This document shows positions 24,690-33,653 of a DNA stretch of 64,000 nucleotides, piece after piece. The notes below the pieces were generated by a model. That model was not told the origin of the DNA and searched no databases. It saw only the letters and a program-made list of their open reading frames with translations. A program made the position numbers and the translations under genes. The stretch's first letter is position 1. The number at the start of each line of letters is the position of its first letter. This DNA comes from Mycolicibacterium sp. HK-90 (GTDB taxonomy: Bacteria > Actinomycetota > Actinomycetes > Mycobacteriales > Mycobacteriaceae): the NCBI RefSeq assembly GCF_030486405.1, contig NZ_CP129613.1, forward strand, positions 6,424,667 to 6,488,666, given 5' to 3'.

Positions 24690-26774
24690 ATGCCGCTTGT
24701 ACCGTTGAATCTCTTTGTCACTCATCGTGGAACGTCGTCGCGCCAGCACGTGACCTGCCGCTACCGCTGTGGCGATGCGTGTTCCAAGCCGGCTCCGAAC
24801 ACCAGCGACAACCAGTACTTCGGCGACATCGTCAAGCAGATGTCGCGCCGGTCGATGCTGCAAGCCGCCGGTGTCACCGTGCTGGCCGTCGGCGCCGGAT
24901 CGGCGCTGGCCGCGTGCGGCACCGACACGTCGCCCGGGCAGACGCCGTCACCGGCCGCGCTGCCCGTCGAGACGCCGGCCGGCATGAAGTTCACCGCCGT
25001 CGCACCGAACACCGAAGACGCCGTGGTGATCCCGGACGGTTACCAGCAGCGGGTCGTGATCGCGTGGGGCGACCCGGTCCTGCCCGACGCCCCGATGTTC
25101 GACATCAACCGGCAGACCGCCGATGCCCAGCGCAAACAGTTCGGGTTCAACAACGACTTCGCCGCGCTCCTGCCGATCGAAGGACAGGCCAACCGATTCC
25201 TGTTGGTGACCAACTTCGAGTACGTCACGCCGGAATTCATGTTCCCCCGCTACAACGCAGAGGCGCCCACCCGCGAGCAGTTCGACATCGAGATCGCGGC
25301 GGTCGGGATGGGCGTGGTCGAGGTGGAACGCGGCGCCGACGGTGCGCTGAAGCCCGTGATGGGCCGCTACAACCGTCGTATCACGGCGGACACCCCGTTC
25401 ACGCTCACCGGACCCGCCGCAGGCACCGACTTCGTCAAGACCGCCGCCGACCCCACCGGACGGGCCGTGGCCGGGACCTTCGCCAACTGCGCCGGTGGTG
25501 TAACCCCCTGGGGCACAGTTCTTTCCGGTGAGGAGAACTTCCACGGCTACTTCGGCGCCGCCGAAGGGGCTCCGGCGCCGAAGCCGGCCGACGCCGACCG
25601 GTTCGACCGCTACGGCGTCGAGCACGAGCGCTCCGAGCTGAGGTGGGAAGACTTCGACCCGCGCTTCGACCTCACCAAGACCCCCAATGAGGTCAACCGC
25701 TTCGGCTACGTCGTCGAACTCAACCCGTGGGACCCGGCATCGACTCCGGTCAAACACTCCGCGCTGGGTCGGCTCAAGCACGAGGGAGCGAACGTCTACG
25801 TCACCGGCGACGGCAGCGTGGTGGTCTACACCGGCGACGACGAACGCTTCGACTACATGTACAAGTTCGTCTCCGCCAAGAAGATCGCACCCGGGTGGAA
25901 GACCGGTGATCCCGCCGCGATGGCCCACAACATGACCCTCCTCGACGAGGGCACGTTGTACGTCGCCAAGCTGACCAGCGACATCCCCGCCGCCGAGATC
26001 GACGGCACCGGCAAGCTTCCGGCGAAAGGCTCGTTCGCCGGGACCGGCACCTGGATCCCGCTGCTGAAGTCCGGGCCGAACGGGCAGGCCGAATCTCTCG
26101 TCGAGGGCGTGACCGCGCCGGAGGCCGCGGTGTTCACCCGCATCGCCGCCGACAAGGCCGGCGCCACCAAGATGGACCGGCCCGAGGACTTCGAGGCCAA
26201 CCCACGTACCGGCAAGGTCTACGTGGCGCTGACCAACAACGACGAGCGCGGCACGCCCGGTGAGGCCGGCGTCGACGCGGCCAACCCGCGCAACGAGAAC
26301 AAGAACGGCCAGATCCTGGAAATCACCGACAACCACACCGGAACCGACTTCACCTGGGATCTGCTGTTGGTGTGCGGTGACCCCAAGGCGGCCGACACCT
26401 ACTACGCCGGGTTCGACAAAAACCAGGTCAGTCCCATCTCCTGCCCGGACAACCTCGCCTTCGACAGCCACGGCAACCTGTGGATCTCGACCGACGGCAA
26501 CGCGCTCGACGCCAACGACGGATTGTTCGCCGTGGCGCTCGACGGCCCGAACCGCGGTGAGACCAAACAGTTCCTCACCGTGCCGGTCGGCGCCGAGACG
26601 TGCGGGCCGGTGGTGACCGACGACCTCGTCACCGTCTGCGTGCAGCACCCGGGTGAGGGCGACGACCACAGCCTCGACAAGCCGTTGTCGCACTGGCCGG
26701 GCGGTGCCGACACCCCCGCGCGGCCCGCCGTGGTGGCGGTGTGGAAGCCCGGCGGCCAGATCGGCACCGTCTGA
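24690..26774 (+). CDS. PhoX-family phosphatase (DUF839)
   Basis: The 694-residue protein is of the DUF839/PhoX family, calcium- and iron-dependent alkaline phosphatases exported by Tat. It begins PLNLFVTHRGTSSRQHVTCRYRCGDAC, a Cys-containing family leader, then has an internal twin-arginine signal MSRRSMLQAAGVTVLAVGAG with a possible lipobox LAAC. Later motifs include FANCAGGVTPWGTVLSGEENFHGYFG, YGYVVEL-type FGYVVELNPWDP, GEGANVY-like HEGANVYVTGDG and SCPDNLAFDSHGNLWISTDG. The ATG at 24690 is chosen because GGAAGGA lies nine bases upstream; GTG at 24672 or 24684 is possible. It should release phosphate from organic esters outside the membrane. Confidence 0.85.
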   Translation: MPLVPLNLFVTHRGTSSRQHVTCRYRCGDACSKPAPNTSDNQYFGDIVKQMSRRSMLQAAGVTVLAVGAGSALAACGTDTSPGQTPSPAALPVETPAGMKFTAVAPNTEDAVVIPDGYQQRVVIAWGDPVLPDAPMFDINRQTADAQRKQFGFNNDFAALLPIEGQANRFLLVTNFEYVTPEFMFPRYNAEAPTREQFDIEIAAVGMGVVEVERGADGALKPVMGRYNRRITADTPFTLTGPAAGTDFVKTAADPTGRAVAGTFANCAGGVTPWGTVLSGEENFHGYFGAAEGAPAPKPADADRFDRYGVEHERSELRWEDFDPRFDLTKTPNEVNRFGYVVELNPWDPASTPVKHSALGRLKHEGANVYVTGDGSVVVYTGDDERFDYMYKFVSAKKIAPGWKTGDPAAMAHNMTLLDEGTLYVAKLTSDIPAAEIDGTGKLPAKGSFAGTGTWIPLLKSGPNGQAESLVEGVTAPEAAVFTRIAADKAGATKMDRPEDFEANPRTGKVYVALTNNDERGTPGEAGVDAANPRNENKNGQILEITDNHTGTDFTWDLLLVCGDPKAADTYYAGFDKNQVSPISCPDNLAFDSHGNLWISTDGNALDANDGLFAVALDGPNRGETKQFLTVPVGAETCGPVVTDDLVTVCVQHPGEGDDHSLDKPLSHWPGGADTPARPAVVAVWKPGGQIGTV

Positions 26775-26806
26775 CCGCTTTGCGCGAAGACCATCCGGCC
26801 TCTGAG

Positions 26807-26812
26807 TAGGCT
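26807..26812 (+). promoter_or_regulatory. -10 hexamer TAGGCT of the F420-type oxidoreductase gene
   Basis: It ends seven bases before the GTG at 26820, and no ribosome-binding site is visible, so a leaderless mRNA is likely. Confidence 0.5.
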
Positions 26813-26819
26813 CGAAGAA

Positions 26820-27626
26820 GTGAGCCATCCCATCCGCATCGGCGTGCAACTGCAGCCGCAGCACTCCCCCAAGTACAGCCACATCCGCGATGCCGTGCGC
26901 CGCTGTGAGGACATCGGCGTCGACATCGCCTTCAACTGGGATCACTTCTTCCCGCTCTACGGGGATCCCGACGGTGCGCACTACGAGTGTTGGACGATGC
27001 TGGGCGCCTGGGCCGAACAGACGTCACGCATCGAGATCGGCGCCCTGGTGAGCTGCAACTCCTACCGTAACCCCGAACTGCTGGCCGACATGGCCCGCAC
27101 CGTCGACCACATCTCCGACGGCCGGCTCATTCTTGGCATCGGAAGTGGTTGGAAACAAAAGGATTACGACGAATACGGGTATGAGTTCGGAACCGCGGGC
27201 AGCCGCCTCGACGACCTCGCGCAGGCGCTGCCGCGCATCGAGGCCCGGCTGGCCAAGCTGAACCCGGCACCCACCCGGGAGATCCCGATCCTGATCGGTG
27301 GGCAGGGCGAACGCAAGACCCTGCGCCTGGTGGCCGAGCATGCCGACATCTGGCACGCCTTCGTCGACCAAAACACCTACCCGGGCAAGGCAGAGGTGCT
27401 CGCCGAGCACTGCGGCATCACGGGCCGGGACCCCGCCACCGTGCAGCGCTCGGCCGGGGTGCAGGAATCGGGCGGCATCGATGCGATGCTGGCCGAGGCC
27501 GACGCACTGGCCGATCTCGGGGTCAGCATCCTGACCGTCGGCGTCAACGGGCCCGACTATGACCTGACCGCTGCGGAGGCACTCTGCCGGTGGCGCGACG
27601 GCCGCGACGCAAAGATCAGCGGATGA
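26820..27626 (+). CDS. LLM-class (luciferase-like) F420-dependent oxidoreductase (Rv0044c-like)
   Basis: The 268-residue protein has the bacterial luciferase-like TIM barrel: IGVQLQPQHSPKYSHIRDAVRRCEDIGVDIAFNWDHFFPL, RIEIGALVSCNSYRNPELLADMARTVDHISDGRLILGIGSGWKQKDYDEYGYEFG and ILIGGQGERKTLRLVAEHADIWHAF. The ISxGRxxLGIGxGW segment is the typical F420-binding signature. A family name TIGR03854-like is likely. It is the counterpart of H37Rv Rv0044c, followed by a GntR gene as there. The substrate is unknown. Confidence 0.88.
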   Translation: MSHPIRIGVQLQPQHSPKYSHIRDAVRRCEDIGVDIAFNWDHFFPLYGDPDGAHYECWTMLGAWAEQTSRIEIGALVSCNSYRNPELLADMARTVDHISDGRLILGIGSGWKQKDYDEYGYEFGTAGSRLDDLAQALPRIEARLAKLNPAPTREIPILIGGQGERKTLRLVAEHADIWHAFVDQNTYPGKAEVLAEHCGITGRDPATVQRSAGVQESGGIDAMLAEADALADLGVSILTVGVNGPDYDLTAAEALCRWRDGRDAKISG

Positions 27627-27729
27627 GCTGAGGCCACTCGTATCACCCTTTGGATCCACCCGTGAGAAACTTGCGCATTGCCAACGCACGGGGGGTGTGC
27701 GTCCCAACTGAATGGGGGAGTTAACAAGG

Positions 27730-28395
27730 GTGCCGAAAAACTACGGGGTCAAGGAGAAGGACCAGGTTGTCACGCACATCATCAACCTGGTGATGACGGG
27801 CAAGCTGCGCTCCGGTGACCGCATCGATCGCAACGAGATCGTCCGCGACCTCGGGCTCAGCCGCGTTCCGATCCAGGAAGCGGTGGTCCAGCTCGAGCAC
27901 GACGGCATCCTGTCGACCCGATATCACCGCGGCGCCTTCGTCTCGAGGTTCGATGAGGCGACCGTGGCCGAACATCACGAGCTGTACGGCATCCTGAACG
28001 GCATCGCCTCGGCCCGCTGCGCCACCAACCCGACGCCCCGTATCCTCGCCCACCTCGACGACACGTTGCGGATCATGCGCACAGCAAAGGACACCAGGTC
28101 CTTCCAGGAGGCCTGCTGGGTGTACCGCGACGCGATCAACGACGAGTACGCCGGACCCCGCCTGCACGCCACCATCCGCGCCGGCAAGAGCTTCGCCCCC
28201 TCGGAATTCTGGATCAGCTACCCGAAGGCCAAGGCCGACTTTCTGTCCAGCTACGAGGACGAAACCGCAGCCATCCACGCGCATGACCCCGACGGCGCCC
28301 GCCGGGCCTGCACCGAGCGCGCGGCCCTGATGGCGCAGATCATGATCGCCGAGCTCACCCGGCGAGGGGTGTTCGGCGACTTGCGGTCCCCTTGA
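27730..28395 (+). CDS. GntR-family regulator, FadR-like (Rv0043c-like)
   Basis: The 221-residue protein has an N-terminal GntR winged helix ([58 protein letters not shown]) and a C-terminal all-helical FCD-type effector domain. GTG at 27730 is preferred: GGGGGAG lies nine bases upstream. The ligand-binding His residues of canonical metal FCD domains are not obvious, so the effector is unknown. It lies between the F420-type enzyme gene and the ABC transporter operon and could control either. Confidence 0.88.
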   Translation: MPKNYGVKEKDQVVTHIINLVMTGKLRSGDRIDRNEIVRDLGLSRVPIQEAVVQLEHDGILSTRYHRGAFVSRFDEATVAEHHELYGILNGIASARCATNPTPRILAHLDDTLRIMRTAKDTRSFQEACWVYRDAINDEYAGPRLHATIRAGKSFAPSEFWISYPKAKADFLSSYEDETAAIHAHDPDGARRACTERAALMAQIMIAELTRRGVFGDLRSP

Positions 28396-28427
28396 GCGGA
28401 ATCACTCATCACCAGGCGTCGGCCCAC

Positions 28428-28433
28428 TAGGTT
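28428..28433 (+). promoter_or_regulatory. -10 hexamer TAGGTT of the ABC transporter operon
   Basis: It ends exactly seven bases before the ATG at 28441, predicting a leaderless transcript for the fused binding protein-permease and its ATPase. Confidence 0.5.
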
Positions 28434-28440
28434 GCATCAG

Positions 28441-30213
28441 ATGGACGTCAGACGATCGGCCGCGCTGCTGACCACGGTCCTGATACTGCTCGGGCTGGTG
28501 TGCGCAGCACCGGCCGCGGCAGACGTCGACCAATGTGCGCCCCCCGGCGTGCACAGTGCCAGCGCACTGCCGACCAACCTGGCCGCCGCGGCCACCGGGC
28601 CCGGCGCCGACAAATACACCACGGCCACCGTCGCACCCTTGACCTCCATCCGGCCCGAGAACCTCGGGCTGGGGACCCCCGGTGTCCTCACCGTCGGCAC
28701 GCTCTCGGACGCTCCCCCCAGCATCTGTATCAACTCGGCCGGCCAGTTCACCGGGTTCGACAACGAGTTGCTGCGCGCCATCGCCGACAAGCTCGGCCTG
28801 CGGGTCAACTTCGTCGGCACCGACTTCTCGGGGCTGCTGGCCCAGACCGCATCCCGCCGTTTCGACGTGGCGTCCTCCTCGATCACCACCACCGATGCCC
28901 GGCGACGCACCGTCGGCTTCACCAACGGCTACGACTTCGGCTACTTCTCCCTCGTCGTACCGACCGGCTCACCGATCACCGGGTTCGGCCAACTCGCCGC
29001 CGGGCAACGCATCGGCGTCGTCCAGGGCACCGTGCAGGAGGCCTACGTCATCGACACGCTGCGCCTGCAGCCGGTCAAGTTCCCCGACTACAACACCGTC
29101 TACGCCAGCCTGAAAACCCGTCAGATCGACGCCTGGGTGGCCCCGTCCCAACAGGCATCGGGCACGGTGCAACCCGGTGACCCGGCGCAGATCATCGAAA
29201 ACACCTTCAGCCTGGACAATTTCGTGGCGTGGGCGGTGGCCAAGGAGAACCGGCCGCTGATCGACGCCCTGAACTCCGGGCTCGACGCCGTGATCGCCGA
29301 CGGCACCTGGGCCAGGCTGTACTCCGACTGGGTCCCGCGGGCCCTGCCGCCCGGCTGGAAACCCGGATCGAAGGCCGCACCCCAACCCCAACTGCCCGAT
29401 TTCGCCGCGATCGCCGCCAACCGGGAACAGCCCGCCGCCGGGGCCCCGGTCGCGCCGAAATCCACGCTCTCGCAACTCGCTGACTCGTTCCTCGACTGGG
29501 ATCTCTACAAGCAGGCCATCCCCGACCTGTTCCGTACCGGCCTGCCCAACACGCTCATCCTGACCGTGTGCGCCAGCATCATCGGCCTGGCGCTCGGGAT
29601 GGTGCTGGCGGTGGCCGGTATCTCCCGGTCACGGTGGCTGCGCTGGCCGGCCCGGGTCTACACCGACATCTTCCGCGGCCTACCCGAAGTGGTGATCATC
29701 TTGCTGATCGGGCTGGGTATCGGGCCGGTGGTCGGATCTCTCACCGGCAACAGCCCCTATCCCCTGGGCATCGCGGCCCTGGGGCTGATGGCCGCGGCCT
29801 ACGTCGGGGAGATCTTCCGCTCCGGCATCCAGAGCGTGGAAGCCGGACAGCTGGAAGCCTCTCGCGCCCTTGGCTTCAGCTACGCCTCGTCGATGCGCCT
29901 GATCGTCGTGCCACAGGGAATTCGGCGAGTGTTGCCGGCACTGATGAACCAGTTCATCTCACTACTGAAGGCGTCCTCGCTGGTGTACTTCCTCGGCCTG
30001 GTGGCAAGCCAGCGGGAACTGTTCCAGGTGGGCCGAGATCTCAACGCGCAGACCGGGAATCTGTCGCCCCTGGTGGCGGCCGGACTGTTCTACCTGCTGC
30101 TGACCATCCCCCTGACGCATCTGGTGAACTACGTCGACAACCGGTTGCGCCGAGGACGGCCCCCCACCGAGGAGGATCCGCTGCCCCCGGCGACCACCCA
30201 GGAGATGATCTGA
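28441..30213 (+). CDS. polar amino-acid ABC transporter, fused substrate-binding protein and permease
   Basis: The 590-residue protein has a signal peptide (LLTTVLILLGLVCAAPAAA), a family 3 solute-binding domain (about 70-300: LTVGTLSDAPPSICINSAGQFTGFDNELLRAIADKLGLRVNFV, DVASSSITTTDARRR), then a His/Gln/Glu-type permease (about 355-570) with hydrophobic segments and the EAA loop EASRALGFSYASSMRLIVVPQGIRR. Such fusions are known in Gram-positive glutamine/arginine importers and tether the receptor to the channel. Its TGA overlaps the ATPase start by one base. The substrate is likely a polar amino acid, from family; no specificity residue is read. Confidence 0.9.
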   Translation: MDVRRSAALLTTVLILLGLVCAAPAAADVDQCAPPGVHSASALPTNLAAAATGPGADKYTTATVAPLTSIRPENLGLGTPGVLTVGTLSDAPPSICINSAGQFTGFDNELLRAIADKLGLRVNFVGTDFSGLLAQTASRRFDVASSSITTTDARRRTVGFTNGYDFGYFSLVVPTGSPITGFGQLAAGQRIGVVQGTVQEAYVIDTLRLQPVKFPDYNTVYASLKTRQIDAWVAPSQQASGTVQPGDPAQIIENTFSLDNFVAWAVAKENRPLIDALNSGLDAVIADGTWARLYSDWVPRALPPGWKPGSKAAPQPQLPDFAAIAANREQPAAGAPVAPKSTLSQLADSFLDWDLYKQAIPDLFRTGLPNTLILTVCASIIGLALGMVLAVAGISRSRWLRWPARVYTDIFRGLPEVVIILLIGLGIGPVVGSLTGNSPYPLGIAALGLMAAAYVGEIFRSGIQSVEAGQLEASRALGFSYASSMRLIVVPQGIRRVLPALMNQFISLLKASSLVYFLGLVASQRELFQVGRDLNAQTGNLSPLVAAGLFYLLLTIPLTHLVNYVDNRLRRGRPPTEEDPLPPATTQEMI

Positions 30214-30950
30214 TGTCGGCACCACAACCAGTTGCGCTGGCCGCCAAGGACATTCACCTGTCGTTCGGACCGAATGCGGTGCTGCGGGGGGTAGAGCTCG
30301 ACGTACCGGCCGGCACCACGACCGCGATCATCGGACCGTCCGGCTCGGGGAAGTCGACACTGCTGCGCACCCTCAACCGGCTGTACGAGCCCGATCGCGG
30401 CGACATCCTGCTCGACGGACGCTCGGTTCTCACCGACAACCCCGACCAGTTGCGCCAGCGCATCGGCATGGTGTTCCAGCAGTTCAATCTTTTCCCGCAC
30501 AAGACCGTGCTCGACAACGTCACCCTGGGCCCGCGCAAGCTCAAGGGGCTCAGCCACGAGCACGCCCGCACCCTGGGGCTCGAACAGCTCGAGCGGGTTG
30601 GTCTGCGGCACAAGGCCGATGTACGTCCGAGCACGCTGTCGGGCGGCCAGCAGCAGCGCGTCGCGATCGCACGAGCGCTCGCCATGGCCCCGCAGGTGAT
30701 GTTCTTCGACGAGGCCACCTCGGCGCTGGATCCCGAATTGGTCAAGGGCATCCTGGAGTTGATCGCCGAGCTGGCCGCCGAGGGGATGACGATCCTGGCG
30801 GTCACCCACGAGATGGGCTTCGCCCGCTCCACCGCCGACTCGGTCGTCTTCATGGATCACGGCAAAGTGGTCGAGTCGGGGCCTCCCGACCAGATCTTCG
30901 AGGCGGCCGAAACAGATCGGCTGCGCCGCTTCCTGTCGCAGGTTCTGTAA
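30213..30950 (+). CDS. polar amino-acid ABC transporter ATP-binding protein
   Basis: The 245-residue GlnQ-type ATPase has Walker A GPSGSGKST, Q-loop MVFQQFNLFPHKTVLDNVTLGP, signature LSGGQQQRVAIARAL, Walker B VMFFDEATSALDPE and the switch His in VTHEMGFAR. The length is standard. The ATG begins inside the permease stop (TGATG), so translation is coupled and the ATPase energises the fused receptor-permease upstream. Confidence 0.95.
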   Translation: MSAPQPVALAAKDIHLSFGPNAVLRGVELDVPAGTTTAIIGPSGSGKSTLLRTLNRLYEPDRGDILLDGRSVLTDNPDQLRQRIGMVFQQFNLFPHKTVLDNVTLGPRKLKGLSHEHARTLGLEQLERVGLRHKADVRPSTLSGGQQQRVAIARALAMAPQVMFFDEATSALDPELVKGILELIAELAAEGMTILAVTHEMGFARSTADSVVFMDHGKVVESGPPDQIFEAAETDRLRRFLSQVL

Positions 30951-30991
30951 GGGTGACGGGAAACCCCTCCACCAAACCCAGGAAGCTGACG

Positions 30992-31012
30992 ACCTGTCAG
31001 CGCCAGACAGGT
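30992..31012. promoter_or_regulatory. ACCTGTC-N7-GACAGGT palindrome, candidate MarR operator
   Basis: A perfect 7-bp inverted repeat (21 bases total) abuts the -10 hexamer TAGACT (31013-31018) of the MarR gene, eight bases before its ATG. Binding there would block RNA polymerase, a typical MarR autorepression layout. An overlapping CTGAC/GTCAG repeat at 30986-31000 adds symmetry. Confidence 0.55.
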
Positions 31013-31026
31013 TAGACTAGCGAATT

Positions 31027-31506
31027 ATGATGGAGCACGATCCGCAGGTCACAGAGTTGGCCGGGGAGCTGCAACGAGTGCTCTCCAAGGTGTTCTCGGT
31101 GCTGCGTCGTGGCGACACGAACAAGGGCACCGCGGGAGAACTCACGTTGGCCCAGCTCTCGATCCTGCTCACCCTGCTCGACCAGGGCCCGATCCGGATG
31201 ACCGAGCTGGCCGCCCGCGAGCGCGTCCGCACCCCCACCACCACCGTGGCGATCCGCCGGCTCGAGAAGCTCGGGCTGGTCAAACGGTCTCGCGACCCCT
31301 CCGACCTGCGCGCTGTCCTGGTCGAGGTCACCCCGCGCGGCCTGGTGCAACACCGTGAATCGCTGGCAGCCCGCCGCGCCGATCTGGCCGCCCGGCTGGC
31401 CAACCTGAGCGCCGACGACCTCGCCACTCTCGCCACCGCACTGGCCCCGCTCGAGCGGCTGGCCAGCCAGAACGAGCCGGCCCAGGCCGCCGCCAAATCG
31501 GAGTAG
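31027..31506 (+). CDS. MarR-family transcriptional regulator (Rv0042c-like)
   Basis: The 159-residue protein has the MarR winged helix (LTLAQLSILLTLLDQGPIRMTELAARERVRTPTTTVAIRRLEKLGLVKRSRDPSDLRAVLVEVTPRG) between N- and C-terminal dimerisation helices. Two adjacent ATG codons (31027, 31030) are possible starts. The short or absent leader and the upstream palindrome suggest autorepression. It converges with the glucosylglycerate hydrolase gene with five bases between stops. The effector is unknown. Confidence 0.88.
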   Translation: MMEHDPQVTELAGELQRVLSKVFSVLRRGDTNKGTAGELTLAQLSILLTLLDQGPIRMTELAARERVRTPTTTVAIRRLEKLGLVKRSRDPSDLRAVLVEVTPRGLVQHRESLAARRADLAARLANLSADDLATLATALAPLERLASQNEPAQAAAKSE

Positions 31507-31511
31507 CCGGG

Positions 31512-32852
31512 CTATCCCAACCAGTCCAACACCGCAGCAGCGGTCCACGACTGCTGCATGCTGCCCAGCGGCTCACCGGTGAACGGCTCGTAATACTCGG
31601 CAAAGGTGCCGTCGCTCGCCTGCCGAAGACCTTCCTGCCGCAGCAGCCGGGCCCGCTCGGCCCAGCCCCGGCGTGCGAAGCACCACGAGAACAACCACGT
31701 CATCACCGGCCACACCGGCCCACGCCAGTATTCGCGCGCCCGGAAGTCCCGCGACACCGGCGACGTCGACGGGATCAGCCCATACCGCAGGTCGGGGTGG
31801 CCGCAGAACCGCGGGCCCTCCAGCAGCCGCAACAGCGCACGTTCCCGGTCGTGCGGCAACCCGCCACACAGCAACGGCGCGAACTGGGCCACCGTCTCGG
31901 TGGGCACCCACTTCTTCGCCCGGACGTCATAATCCCTTGCCGCACCGGTACGTTCATCGGCGGTCTCGACAACACCCGACCGGAAACGCTCCGCCCACGA
32001 GTAGAGATCGCGGACATCGGCGAGCGGCCGCTTGTAGTCCTCGCCGATCTCGGCGAGCACCTGGCAGGCCACCGAGAAGATGGCCGAGACGAACACATCC
32101 TCGACCGCGAAACTCATCACCTTGGGCAGCAGATCGTCGTCGTAGCGAACGGATTTCATCTCTTCGAGCAGCCACAGGTACCGGTCGTACTCGAGATCGG
32201 TCGGACGCTGGGTCGCGTCGGTGATGATCGCGTTGTCCTCACGCTGATACTCCGGCACGTCTCCGGGAACCACGTTGGCGTAGGCACTGTCCCAGCGTGG
32301 CGAGTTGTCCATCCCGGACTCCCAGCCGTGATACAGCGTGATGCGGCCGTGGCCGTCCTGATCGCGCTTCTCGGCCAGCCAACGATGCCAGCGCACCAGA
32401 TCGGCCCACCGCCGGTCCAGGAAGGCCGCCGCCACCGCGCGGGTGGACCGGCCCCGGCTGCGGGCGTGGTCGAGGATGCGCTGCACCGCGATCGCGTGCA
32501 CCGGTGGCTGAGTGATGCCCGAGGTGTGCCGGGCCCGGGGCGCATTGGCCGCCAGCGCCGAGGTGGCCCACCGGGCCGGGCCGGGAAAGTAGCCGTCGAC
32601 GCCGTTGGCGAACACGATGTGCGGGATCATCCCGTTCTGCCACTGCGCCGAGAGCAGGGTGTCGAGTTCCACCACGGCGCGCTCCACGCTGAGCGGGGCC
32701 AGCCCGATCGCCACGAACGCCGCATCCCAGCTCCACATGTGCGGATACAGGAGTGGCGCCGCAGTGGTCATCACACCCAGGTCGTTACCGCGCAGCAGGT
32801 AGGCGGCCCGCGCGGCGAGCTGGGTGGGTGCGAAGCTGGGATCCGGTGGCAT
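31512..32852 (-). CDS. ggh: glucosylglycerate hydrolase (GH63-type)
   Basis: The 446-residue protein closely resembles the characterised Mycolicibacterium hassiacum GgH, which splits glucosylglycerate, a compatible solute of nitrogen-starved mycobacteria, into glucose and glycerate. With the ATG at 32852 the catalytic pair falls at D182 (GMDNSPRWD) and E419 (FAEYYEPFTGEP), the numbers reported for GgH, which supports this start. Other landmarks are AAPLLYPHMWSWDAAFVAIG, YHGWESGMDN and the C-terminal GSMQQSWTAAAVLDWLG. The enzyme is an (alpha/alpha)6 barrel without signal peptide. It is divergent from the SDR gene at 32930. Confidence 0.93.
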   Translation of the reverse strand: MPPDPSFAPTQLAARAAYLLRGNDLGVMTTAAPLLYPHMWSWDAAFVAIGLAPLSVERAVVELDTLLSAQWQNGMIPHIVFANGVDGYFPGPARWATSALAANAPRARHTSGITQPPVHAIAVQRILDHARSRGRSTRAVAAAFLDRRWADLVRWHRWLAEKRDQDGHGRITLYHGWESGMDNSPRWDSAYANVVPGDVPEYQREDNAIITDATQRPTDLEYDRYLWLLEEMKSVRYDDDLLPKVMSFAVEDVFVSAIFSVACQVLAEIGEDYKRPLADVRDLYSWAERFRSGVVETADERTGAARDYDVRAKKWVPTETVAQFAPLLCGGLPHDRERALLRLLEGPRFCGHPDLRYGLIPSTSPVSRDFRAREYWRGPVWPVMTWLFSWCFARRGWAERARLLRQEGLRQASDGTFAEYYEPFTGEPLGSMQQSWTAAAVLDWLG

Positions 32853-32916
32853 TCCTACCATGATGCGACTCCGGCGCCCGGTCCGCAGGTCGGCCCCGTC
32901 ACTTTCGCCGTCACAG

Positions 32917-32922
32917 TAACGT
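32917..32922 (+). promoter_or_regulatory. -10 hexamer TAACGT of the SDR gene
   Basis: It ends seven bases before the GTG at 32930; the transcript is probably leaderless. It lies in the 77-base divergent gap with ggh. Confidence 0.5.
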
Positions 32923-32929
32923 TGCAGTC

Positions 32930-33604
32930 GTGCCGACTGCATTGATCACCGGGGCCGCCGGCGGCATCGGATCGGCGATCGCCGCTGCCCTTGCTCCCAC
33001 CCACACGCTGCTGCTGGCCGGACGCCCGTCCGCGCGCCTGGACGCGCTCGCCGACCGGCTCGGCGCACCGACCTGGCCACTCGACCTGACCGACGCCGAT
33101 TCGATCGAGGCCGCCACCGAGGTGCTCGCCGAACTCGACGTGCTGGTGCACAACGCCGGTGTGCTCTACCCGGGCCGGGTGTCGGAGACCATCGCCGAGC
33201 AGTGGCGGGCCTCGTTCGAGGTCAACGTCACCGGTGCGGTGGCGCTCACCCTGGCCCTGCTGCCGGCCCTGCGCGCCGCCCGCGGGCATGTGGTGTTCAT
33301 CAACTCCGGTGCCGGACAGAAGGTTTCGCCCGGAATGGCATCCTACTCGGCCAGCAAGTTCGCGCTGCGGGCCTTCGCGGATTCACTGCGCGCCGACGAA
33401 CCGACGCTGCGGGTCACCTCGATCTTCCCCGGCCGCACCGACACCGAGATGCAACGCGACCTGGTGGCGTACGAGACCGACGGCGCCGGAGACTACGACC
33501 CGGAGAAGTTCCTCAAGCCCGAGACGGTCGCCGGGCTGGTGGCGACCGCCGTCACCACCCCGCCCGACGGCTACGTACACGAAATCGTGGTCCGCCCCGG
33601 GTGA
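32930..33604 (+). CDS. SDR-family oxidoreductase
   Basis: The 224-residue classical short-chain dehydrogenase has ITGAAGGIGSAIA cofactor motif, HNAGV (NNAG position), catalytic Ser in VFINSGAGQ and the YSASK active-site Tyr-Lys. GRP following the second strand suggests NADP preference. It is divergent from ggh and convergent with leuS, from which it is separated by a perfect hairpin that overlaps both stop codons. The substrate is unknown. Confidence 0.9.
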   Translation: MPTALITGAAGGIGSAIAAALAPTHTLLLAGRPSARLDALADRLGAPTWPLDLTDADSIEAATEVLAELDVLVHNAGVLYPGRVSETIAEQWRASFEVNVTGAVALTLALLPALRAARGHVVFINSGAGQKVSPGMASYSASKFALRAFADSLRADEPTLRVTSIFPGRTDTEMQRDLVAYETDGAGDYDPEKFLKPETVAGLVATAVTTPPDGYVHEIVVRPG

Positions 33605-33653
33605 TTTGTGCACGCGGACATGCGGTGACCGCGTGCGCGCGTGCACAAATCAC
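33601..33653. terminator. bidirectional hairpin between SDR gene and leuS
   Basis: The arms GTGATTTGTGCACGCG (33601-33616) and its exact complement (33638-33653) form a 16-bp perfect stem around a 21-base loop with an internal GCGGT/ACCGC pairing. The outer bases include the SDR stop and the last base of the leuS stop codon, so both convergent transcripts end in one structure. Confidence 0.75.

Noticed and set aside
24948..26981. 677-codon minus-strand frame opposite the PhoX gene
   Set aside because: The composition is Val/Gly/His-rich repeats typical of antisense translation of a GC-rich gene; the plus strand carries clear PhoX motifs.
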